Below are positions 55,663-64,000 of a DNA stretch of 64,000 nucleotides, one piece after another. Below the pieces are notes generated by a model. The model had not been told where the DNA came from and searched no databases. It saw only the letters and a program-made list of their open reading frames with translations. The translations under genes were made by a program, and so were the position numbers. Source of the DNA: Perkinsus olseni (taxonomy: Eukaryota > Perkinsozoa > Perkinsida > Perkinsidae); assembly GCA_013115135.1 (NCBI GenBank), contig JABANP010000099.1, positions 1 to 64,000 on the forward strand, read 5' to 3'. The first letter of the stretch is position 1. Every line of letters begins with the position of its first letter.

Positions 55663-55977
55663 TTCGGGTATGCCAATTAAAAACAGTAACTATGAATCAG
55701 CAACCTGAAGCGAACCAACACCCTGACAAGAGCAACCTAGTGGGATAATAGTAATGATGGTAGCATTAGTACGAATCGACAAGCAGTAGAACAATCACCG
55801 CCTCATTACAGTGACTATTGTCGACTAAGGTCTGTGTAGAAATGGCTGATTTGACAATATTCATTGTAGTTAGCATCGTGAGGATCACCACTAGCCTACC
55901 TACAGCGCCCCCCCCACTACCAACGCTATACTGATGACAATGAAAATGTCAAAAAATATGAATATGAATAATCCATG
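55663..55977. other. Intergenic between frataxin and the Lnt-like gene
   Basis: Nothing recognisable apart from scattered TAGTA-type triplets. Both neighbours are on the minus strand, so this holds the frataxin promoter and the end of the Lnt-like transcript. Confidence 0.5.
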
Positions 55978-57585
55978 CTAAGGGCCATCGCTCTCCTGCT
56001 GCGGCTGCCCCTCAAGAATCGGAGCATAGAGCGTTTGCCTTCTCCGACTGGTCCATCCCTCCACTACTGTCCTCAGCTTCTCCCCTACTCTCCTTAAGCT
56101 CAACAGCACCACCACTACCACATACGCCAAGCAGATCATAGACAGCAAGTCCCCAAGGATGGCAGCGATCGTGCGATAGCCACCCAGAGGGACCTCTCCT
56201 ACCAGTACCCTCTCGACTGGCTCGATGCTCTGGAAGCTAGCAACCACCCTACCCGACCCATCGATGATTGCCGAATCCCAGGCGCCGTCAGCCTTCACCA
56301 CAGGAATGCCATTTTCGATCGCTCTAAAGACGCTCACGCCGAAGTGGTTGCGCATAGCGCTCCAGTCGTTCGAGGGGTTCAGTATAATCGACGCCCCGAG
56401 GCTAGCAACTTCCCTAGCGGTTGAAGGGAAGTCCATGTCGTAGCAGATCAGAGTGCCAGCCTTACCAATGACACTACTATTGGCCACTGCCAGCTCTGGG
56501 GGCACAGAGTTGACAAGGAAAGGGATGTTGAATAGGGGATAGCCGTACTTGGCTGAGTTCCTCTCACCAGCAACCCAGAAGGGGCATTGCTTCCCGTAGA
56601 CGCTAACGACCTGGCCTTGCTCATCAATGGTGACTGCTATGTTCTGAGAGGGGTAGACGGTGACACCCACCGTCAAAATGATGCCGAGTCTTCGGACAGA
56701 AGGGGCTAGCTCCTTGTGAAGGAACAGCTGGAGAGATGCTTGGTCAGCGAAGCCACTCAGCCACGCTTCGGGCCAAACGACGAGCTTCGCTCCGCTGTCG
56801 ATAGCCACCGATTCGGTGAGCTCGAGCATCCTCTGGACGCTGCCATTACATGGTAGTCGACCACCAACGTGAATGACCTCTCTCCGGCCACCGCAAGCGT
56901 AGGGAAGGAGGTTCCCGGGAGTGACCGAAGCGACGTTGACGCTTTCCCTACCAACGCTATGGCCCATCTTCAGAAGCAACAAGCTTAGCGTCACCCAGAA
57001 CAGAAGCACACAGAGCGCTTTGAGAAGGCCCTTGCGCAACGTCTGCGAAGAGGCTGTCAACAGGGAAGCGAGATAGAGGTTGCTGTAGACCAGTAGTAGC
57101 TCTATGCCGAAAACCCCGACCACCAAGGCTGGCTGAATTAGCCAGGGCACCACGTGAAGAGGCAGGCTGAGGAGCTCGAAGGTCCCAATCTGACTACTAA
57201 GGGCGAACCAAAGAGCCACCCACATGACCGAATAACGTAGTGGCTGTGATTTAGGATAGTCTTTAGCGAAGACAGATGAGTCCGCTGCCACCAGTAACGT
57301 CCATGCACCGCCAATCAGAAGGCCAAAGCCGAGCCCTAGGATCATCGGGAAGCCTTGGACCATGCAGCGAAGCATGGCGGTGAGAGGGAAGACGATGAGG
57401 GCGATGGATGGTACTTGTTGTTGTGCTAGGAAGAGCGGTACGAGAGCGATAAAACAAAGCGGCCAGAGCTCGATGATGGTGTCTACGGTGGGTAGGTGAA
57501 CGGAGCGAAGGTTGTCTAATATGATGGTTGATAGGCTTAGTAGGAGGAGGGACCTCATCTTAGGTGAAGGCCAGTGGGGTCGCAT
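55978..57585 (-). CDS. Apolipoprotein N-acyltransferase-like membrane protein
   Basis: A single exon of 535 residues. The first 205 residues contain about six to eight membrane segments, for example LCFIALVPLFLA, MILGLGFGLLIGGAWTLLVA and ALCVLLFWVTLSLLLL. Residues about 215-480 form a nitrilase (CN-hydrolase) domain with the expected Glu-Lys-Cys triad: VVWPEAW (Glu273), VYGKQCPF (Lys332) and TLICYDMDFP (Cys381). A final helix (LLSMICLAYVVVVVLLSL) closes the protein. This is the layout of bacterial Lnt, which transfers an acyl chain to lipoproteins; eukaryotic relatives are known only sparsely. Lnt's CYE motif is CYD here. The true acceptor substrate in a eukaryote is unknown. No introns, unlike nearby genes. 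Confidence 0.83.
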   Translation of the reverse strand: MRPHWPSPKMRSLLLLSLSTIILDNLRSVHLPTVDTIIELWPLCFIALVPLFLAQQQVPSIALIVFPLTAMLRCMVQGFPMILGLGFGLLIGGAWTLLVAADSSVFAKDYPKSQPLRYSVMWVALWFALSSQIGTFELLSLPLHVVPWLIQPALVVGVFGIELLLVYSNLYLASLLTASSQTLRKGLLKALCVLLFWVTLSLLLLKMGHSVGRESVNVASVTPGNLLPYACGGRREVIHVGGRLPCNGSVQRMLELTESVAIDSGAKLVVWPEAWLSGFADQASLQLFLHKELAPSVRRLGIILTVGVTVYPSQNIAVTIDEQGQVVSVYGKQCPFWVAGERNSAKYGYPLFNIPFLVNSVPPELAVANSSVIGKAGTLICYDMDFPSTAREVASLGASIILNPSNDWSAMRNHFGVSVFRAIENGIPVVKADGAWDSAIIDGSGRVVASFQSIEPVERVLVGEVPLGGYRTIAAILGDLLSMICLAYVVVVVLLSLRRVGEKLRTVVEGWTSRRRQTLYAPILEGQPQQESDGP

Positions 57586-59300
57586 GAAGCGGGAATTATC
57601 ACAACTTGAGACGACCTTTCAAGGCAGGAGGACTAGCTCACCCTCGAACCGCGTCCGAAATGACCCCTACCAGCCACGATTGTCGTTACGACCCATCGGG
57701 AGCGTTCGGTAAAACCTATCACAAAATTTAGAACAGCTCAATCAGTAGCTCGTCCGTTGCGAGGGCTTCCAATGCCGTGTTTCAAACGGCCCTCGGAATG
57801 ACCGCTAGTAGCTCCTATTGTCGCGAATGAAACCCATCACAGGAATAAGAACAGTTCAATCGGCGACCCTACACGCTAGCAGCTGCCACTCAAGACAGGA
57901 CGACGAGTTCCTCAGCCGATTGAAGCTTTCCTTATACATCGTGCTGTACATGGTACAATCGCCACGTCTCTCAGCACAACGGCCGCCGGCTGTCACGCCA
58001 ATAATACACAATAGTGATCTTCAAAACTCTTCCTTGAGCTCCTCAATAGGGAAGGAATTTCCCATATAAACCAGGAGACTCAGGAGCGTGAGGCCCTTGG
58101 CCACCTTCCTTGAAGTGAGGACGTTGAAGAAAGAAAGTGTCTAGGACCTTTCTCATTGGACTTCCTTTTACTTGTAAAAATTAAGAAGTTGCAACTTCTA
58201 AGTTACCATAACGGTTTTGCTTGGCTATCTTTGTGCACGCGTGCGCAAGATTCGTGTCGACTCGCTTCTGGGAGGCTCACTCTGCTCGACATCGGAAATA
58301 TTCATCTCCTGAGCCTTGCAGCTCACGACGGAACCTTTAAACTCGGGCACGGTAGTAGGCAAGCACGTCTACACCGCCCACAATTGATTCGTCTGGGCTG
58401 TTTGCGGCGGACGCTGTCTGTCCGTTTGGCTGTCCGTTAAAGCTGTTGATAAGTAACGTCTCACCAATGATTCGTATCAAGTCTTTTCATGACGTATAAT
58501 TCCCTTTCCACTAATAAAACTCATGAGATGGGGACTGAACGAGAAGAACTGTTTCCTCAGGACCCTAAACTTGAAGATTCCCATGGAATGGGGTCCTGGA
58601 TTGACAGAAATTGAGGGGCAGAATGTCTTCCCGGCCTAGGACTTCTGGGAGAGCTCTTGGAACTAAGAAGGAGTGGTCTAATGAACACCAGGCATGCTAC
58701 TCCCACAGAACGTCCTAGACAAGGGGTATTCCAGTCTGCAAGCCCGGGATGTTACGAATCTTGTGGACACGTCTGGTGTCACTGTTGACCATTCGGGATC
58801 TATTCCTCAGATTCTGCCAATAATGACACTAATAAAGTCATCAACCAGCGACATAATGTGAGGTGTTCAATCAAGCAACTCTGAAGCTTAGTCGATTCTC
58901 AATTCGCATTTCACGTGAAAAATTCAAGTCCAGGATCGATTCTGCCGAGTTCCAGGTTCAGTTTAATAGATGGGAGGGACATAGTGTCAGTCAGTCGCGA
59001 CGCTGAAGAAGCTAGGAGACGAGTACACCATTGTGTTGGTGGTGCCGGCTCAGTCTCAATTCCCACGGAAAGAATGTCGTCATTGACCCGGCTACTTTGA
59101 CAAGATTCTTATTGCGTTGCTTGAAGCAAAACCCTTGGGTGTGAGTTCTTCGTCCGTGAGAGAGGTAGGGAGTAGTATTCTCCCGTTCTGTATTCTGAGA
59201 GTCGCTAGACCGCTCACTAGTGTCCACAGTTGCTTCACTAGCTTCAGTGGTCCCTCAGTCTGCGTTCTCTCAGCAAATCCATCGCTATCGTTTTGTTGAC
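57586..59300. other. No confident gene
   Basis: A direct repeat of ACCCATCG/AAACCCATCAC-type words occurs at about 57680-57860. An AATCGATT-core element lies at about 58885-58960. No protein family recognised. Confidence 0.4.
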
Positions 59301-61799
59301 ATGTCCGTGAGTTCGGTAAGTGATGGTATCAGCTGCCCTCCCGAGCTGAGCCTCAGTGAGAAAATGAAGGCCTTGGAATCGCAAGAAGACCTCCTCAAAA
59401 TCAACCCTCATCGTTACGTGATGTTCCCAGTTCACTATGACGCTATTTGGAATATGTAGGTCGCCATCCGGCAAAATCCTCGCGGTGATGGTGGTGCAGG
59501 TATAAGCAACACGAAGCTTCGTTTTGGACGGCGGAGGAAATTGACCTAGGGCAAGATCTGAGGGATTGGGATACTCTCACAAACAACGAGCAACACTTCA
59601 TCAAAAACGTACCGCGGCAGTCGCTGTCGGTCGGTGTCTTTCACTTCGCTTTGCAGGTCCTCGCGTTTTTTGCGGCCAGTGACGGTATTGTGATGGAGAA
59701 CCTTGCGTCCAAGTTCTCCTGTGAAGTGCAGATTCCGGAAGCCAGGGCGTTCTACGGCTTTCAAACGGCTATGGAGACGATTCACTCAGAAACGTAATAA
59801 CGGTGGCGTCCTTGTTTACTGCGAATATGAGCTTGGTTTTATACTAAAGTTATGGTACGATCATAGAGCTGCGATGAAAAAATGGGGATTTCTCTGTTAG
59901 AGTGTTCGGTGATGTTGTTATTGATTTCAAGTCTTACCGAGATTGAATAGCCTTTCTACAGTGGTTAAACTGGTAGAGATGATGATTACGCAGATCAACG
60001 ATAAACTGTGTTCGAAGAGAGGCGCGAATCTTCGACTAGTCACTCGTGCGGTTATTGAATTCAATTGTGTATGAGATGAGTCTGACCCTCTAATAAAGAG
60101 TCAGTATTTTCTCTAGTGAACAGTCTTTATCAGCATGATGAAATTGATGTAGATGATGATTACGTAGCTCAACGACAAACTCTGTTCAAAAGGAGGCGCG
60201 CATCTTCGACTAGTCACTCGTGCGGTTATTGAATTCAATTATGTATGAGATGAGTCTGACCCTCTAATGAAGAGTCGGTATTTTCTCTAGTGAAGGGTCT
60301 TCATCAGCATGATGAAACTGATGTAGATGATGATTGCGTAGCTCAACGACAAACTCCGCTCAAAGACAGGCGCCGATCTCATTTTTGACAAGTCCTGATT
60401 TTCGTTCTCGGTAGGTATTCGCTCTTGATAGACACCTTCATAGAGGACGCGCAGGAGAAGGAGAGGATCTTCGAGGCCATTGAGACCATACCATCAGTGC
60501 AGCACAAGGCCGAGTGGGCCTTGGCCTGGATTAACGATGATAACTGTTTTGCTGAGCGCCTTGTAGTGGAGGGGTGGTCGCCTGCCGTGTCCGAGGAAAT
60601 GGTGGTTTTCAGGTTGCGTATGCGTGCGTGGAGGGCATCCTATTTTCCGGCTCCTTCTGCGCTCTGTTTTGGCTCAAAAAGCGCGGGCTGATGCCGGGCT
60701 TGACGTTCTCTAACGAGCTAATATCGAGGGATGAGGGTGAGTTGTAGTCTCTTAATGGGTGTCAGAGGTTTGTTGGGAGTCTTGGTGGGGTTCACAATAC
60801 TCGCTGGTTTAGCATAACTGGTTTGGCCCTTGCATCACAACGTCTCTTTTCGGTGATTAGAATCTTATTCCATTCTCAGGTCTCCATACTGACTTCGGCT
60901 GTCTGCTGTACAACATGCTACGCTACACGAGGCTCCCTGAGGAGAGAGTACAGGACATAGTCAGGGTAGGTGACGGGGTCTATTATGAAGTAGAATACTC
61001 TCATTGATAATTTTAATATCAGTATTAAGAATAACGATATTGATCTGTGGATAATCAATAATATATTCATTAATAATTAAATTTACTAATATTAATAATC
61101 AATACTAAGACATAGTCAGGGTAGGTGACGAGGTCTATTACGAAGTAAAATACTTTACTCGTCTTCTTCTGTTATGCAGAGCGCGGTTAACGTGGAGAGA
61201 GAGTTCATCACGGATTCGCTTCCCGTGGGTCTGATCGGCATGAACTCTGAGCTCATGGGAAGGTACATCGAGTTCGTCGCAGATCGCCTGCTTGTGGTAA
61301 TAACGGCGGTGGTGGATCCTGCAGCTCGTTATGGCGTTTCTTAGGCTCTAGGGTACTCTAAAACCTATCACAGCACCAACCCGTTCGACTGGATGACGAT
61401 GATTTCTCTCCAGGGGAAAACCAACTTTTTCGAGAAGAGAGTTGGTAAGGAAGGGTCTATCGCTGGGTAGTTGCTCCTCCGAATTTTGTGGCGCGCGAAA
61501 TAAAGCTCTATGCATCAATGAGGAGAATGCAGCATGAAAGGGTGAGGCCACCATGCCACACAGCAGCAGTAGCTGGGGTTCGAAGCCGCACTCGGACTCT
61601 GACCCGTGAGTCCTACCTGCTGCTGTCACGTGGCTTAGTCACCTCGTTTTTTCGAGATAAAGCGGCGGTCAGCTTTTCCCCAATCATTTCATCTTCATTA
61701 TTAGGCGAATATCAGAAGCATGGTGTCATGGCGTCTGCAGCATCCGGTGGTGACTCCTCGGACCACGGCGCGGAGTTCTCGCTTGACGAGGACTTCTGA
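59301..61799 (+). CDS. Ribonucleotide reductase small subunit (class Ia R2)
   Basis: This diiron-tyrosyl radical subunit pairs with R1 to make deoxyribonucleotides. Nine exons: 59301-59455, 59500-59608, 59657-59793, 60415-60562, 60613-60736, 60880-60965, 61180-61296, 61345-61444 and 61705-61799, exactly 357 codons. Landmarks in order: [31 protein letters not shown] (first metal ligands), [30 protein letters not shown] (ligand His and radical Tyr), [60 protein letters not shown] and the R1-binding tail AEFSLDEDF. All key residues are present. Intron 3 (621 nt) holds a 174-bp tandem repeat; intron 6 carries a duplicated splice donor region. The ATG at 59301 is chosen because it precedes MSVSSVSDG and no good upstream ATG was seen. 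Confidence 0.93.
59974..60400 (+). repeat. 174-bp tandem repeat in RNR intron 3
   Basis: Two full copies and a partial third. Landmarks GATGATGATTACG (59980s, 60150s, 60320s), CTTCGACTAGTCACTCGTGC and GAGATGAGTCTGACCCTCTA recur at 174-bp spacing with few differences. Confidence 0.88.
60954..61165 (+). repeat. Duplicated exon end and splice donor in RNR intron 6
   Basis: The stretch GACATAGTCAGGGTAGGTGA and about 38 bases after it, which spans the end of exon 6 and its donor site, recurs 155 bp downstream (61109-61165) inside the intron. AT-rich TAATAATTAA sequence separates the copies. Confidence 0.85.
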
Positions 61800-64000
61800 T
61801 GAGCAAACGTCCTCAACTGTTTCTGATCTTGGTCTGTTTCGGCTACTGTTCTGCTGTGGTAGTAATTAGTTGCAAACGAAAGAAGGCCAGGGAGCTCTTC
61901 TGAATGTCCCTGCTTGCTGGCATGAGGTCATGTTCGGCTAAGCAGACTGAGTTGATTATGATGAAGCCAGTGGTAGTGCAGTAGGGCTGAGTAGTTGCTA
62001 TTAGTGATGTTGTTTGTTACTGGTCAACTTTTCTGATGTTTTGTGGACCTGTACGTTGCCCCTGTTAAATAACGTCCTTTAAGATTTCTTAGACATTATT
62101 GGGTCGAGTTGGGTCAATAGTATCAATATGAGGAATGGTGGCAATGACCACCGGGGCGGCGCGAACGACGGCAAGGATCAATCCCGTGGCTGAGAACGAG
62201 CACGTAGGAATTGCGATCGCCATAGTCATTCACCGGGTCTAGTCTTCCCAGGTAGGCCATTTCCTTGCGGGAACTCTCGCTGTGTAAGTCTGTTACTCAT
62301 TATGCGCCGATCGTCTTGTGCATGCGTGCATAGCTTATTCCCCTCGAGAGAGTAAGCTAAGAAGCAGAAGATAGAAGACTTTATACTCCTTCTCGCCTTG
62401 CGTTGACTATGAGCAACAACGGAGAATCAACAAAGTCACACCGATGCCTACAGTGGGTTTCGAGGAAGCACGGCGAGCCACCAGTCTGTATGGCAACAAC
62501 CACGTGTGGCCCAACTGGGGTCTGGAATCCCGGATCCCGGGAATGCTTTCACCGCTGCTACTACCAATCCGGTATCATGCCCCGTGGTGGTCGCCAGTCT
62601 TATTCGTCTGCACCAACCGCAAACTCATCTCATGTTTCCTTCGGCATTAGAAGAACTGTGGGTCTTTTGCAATACCGGTGATGACAGAACAAATTCGATC
62701 AAGAAAATTCAGACCGACTACAGCCTGTAGTCTACAGGTCACTTGGGTGCGCCGCAGTTGGTGCTCTGTAGTCTCCAGGATCGCCACACGTGAAGGGCAT
62801 CCTACAGCTGCAATGGCACCAAGTTTTTACACTTATAACCAGAACGTCCTTCCAGATTTCCTATACATCACTGGAATCACGTTGGGTCAATAGTATTACT
62901 GGTGTAAGTACTCCAGGCTATGTCCAACTGGACGGCTCGAACGACGGCAACTGTCAGTGACAGTGACACTCCTATCCTTGGGAACCACCACGCAGGAATT
63001 GCTCAAGCGCCATCCACGCCATGGATTGCACGGAGCCATCTCGCAGCGCTCGTGACATCGCTGCATCTAGGGAGTCTCCCAGGATGGCACTCTGTATAGC
63101 CGCGGCCGCGTGTTGTCCACTCGGGGCCCCGACGGTGCCGCCCCGTGGCTCGAGTCACGCAAGCCCGGGGCGCTGCCAACGGTCGACAGGCGCCAGCATG
63201 GTCCGTTTCATCATCGGATAGTAGACTCATGTAGCATGAGTGAGTGTGGCCCCTTACGACGACCCATGTTTCGCTACATCAGTCAAGGAAGTTTGCCGAG
63301 GAAACGTTCTGCCAAATTCCGTCCGTGATGCGACACAGGAGCGGGGAGTATGTCCTGCCGGCGTAGGCTCTCAGGTAGTGACAGACTGTCACTGACAGTG
63401 TCACCATCACAGTGACCAACACAGTGTCACTGTGACATTCCGTCGCACAAAAATATATACCAGGAGTGTTGGCCCAGTGCCACTATCAAAGCTATTTCGG
63501 ATCTCGAGCTCGAATATCACGGCTAGCTTACATAATGTAAGTTACATTGCCGTCTAAAGGCTCCCGCTTTCTTCAATCCTGTCCCGTAGCGACACAAGGG
63601 GCCAGGTGACATGCCGCGGAGCGGTCCTTAGCCTTCTTTGTCCTCATCCTACCTTCAGAAAGTTCATCTCGTGCTTTCCCTGACGTTAGAGGACTGTAGA
63701 TCCTCGGCAATACCAGCGGTGGGAGAACGGACTCGATAGAAGAAAATTCGGACTGGTTAGAAGTCACCCAGGCGCGCCGCGGTTGGCACTCTGTCTCCAA
63801 GGCTGCCACTCGTGGGTGAACGTGAGCGCTATAGCGCGAGAGATTCCTACTCTCATCCTCCTATCCGCCATCCGAGCTTTCTAACGGGGAGTCTCTGATC
63901 GGTGTGGCGGCTCCGGATCGTGCTTCCATCGTGGAAGCCCCATCCAATTTTCTTGCAATTTCTTCGCTCTCTGCCGAGTCCAAATGCGTGCTTGCTTTCA
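61800..64000. other. No confident gene; internal repeats and hairpins
   Basis: Two segments (about 62095-62230 and 62870-63015) share GTTGGGTCAATAGTAT, CGAACGACGGCAA and CAGGAATTGC words. A second pair (62690-62800 and 63730-63805) shares AAGAAAATTC and GCGCCGC-GTTGG. GTGACAGTGTCAC-type self-complementary words cluster at 63370-63440, and a one-base-centre palindrome lies at 63527-63541. Confidence 0.45.

Noticed and set aside
1..64000. CRISPR arrays, bacterial operons or phage genes
   Set aside because: The genome is eukaryotic (spliceosomal introns, SAR1, ISY1, frataxin). The regular tRNA array has repeat and spacer lengths unlike CRISPR.
1..64000. Spliced-leader RNA gene as a marker of Perkinsozoa or dinoflagellates
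   Set aside because: I looked for the conserved leader ending TTGGCTCAAG and its complement and did not see it, so the taxonomic placement remains inference.

Overview
The window is nuclear DNA of a eukaryotic protist. It carries spliced genes for ISY1, SAR1, frataxin, the ribonucleotide reductase small subunit, an acyl-CoA dehydrogenase, an SPX protein, a RING protein and Nudix and patatin enzymes. Almost every intron that can be traced is very short (about 34-70 nt, GT...AG); single-exon genes sit among them, and coding density is moderate. Tiny introns, tandem families of small secreted proteins and the general gene style fit a Perkinsus-like alveolate. That placement is inference: no diagnostic marker such as a spliced-leader gene was seen.

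Layout, left to right. 1-5 kb: the 3' part of a KH-domain RNA-binding gene (minus), then a degenerate tandem repeat array. 4.85-5.45 kb: SAR1 (minus) with a break at switch II. 6.1-8.5 kb: ISY1 (plus), with a MITE-like element in its one long intron. 9-10.3 kb: non-coding DNA rich in hairpins. 10.7-12.6 kb and 23.7-26.2 kb: a family of three-exon secreted proteins (three intact copies and one broken copy, all minus). 14.2-15.8 kb and 21.5-21.9 kb: two further secreted proteins of unknown function, separated by a hAT transposase remnant and a 641-bp terminal-inverted-repeat element.

27.1-28.3 kb: four convergent tRNA-Arg(ACG)/tRNA-Ser(GCT) pairs. 29.4-33.0 kb: a tandem pair of eight-exon DMT-type membrane transporters. 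33.2-36.4 kb: a lipid-droplet hydrolase-like protein, tRNA-Leu(TAA) and a twelve-exon acyl-CoA dehydrogenase. 36.4-40.7 kb: no confident gene. 40.7-44.3 kb: SPX, dual-RING and Nudix genes (plus). 45.5-50.1 kb: a second, inverted and longer array of the same tRNA pair, in about 316-bp units.

50.4-57.6 kb: a patatin phospholipase, a small two-exon unknown, frataxin and an apolipoprotein N-acyltransferase-like (nitrilase-type) membrane protein, all minus. 59.3-61.8 kb: the nine-exon ribonucleotide reductase small subunit (plus). The rest to 64 kb is repeat-rich and has no supported gene.

No operon logic is evident. The neighbours are mostly unrelated housekeeping genes, with a loose lipid theme (LDAH-like, acyl-CoA dehydrogenase, patatin, Lnt-like) that may be coincidence. 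The most unusual structures are the convergent tRNA arrays without oligo-T terminators, a tRNA-Ser body carrying a Thr anticodon, the expanding secreted family, a set of perfect palindromes with single-base centres, and an intron motif shared between unrelated genes.
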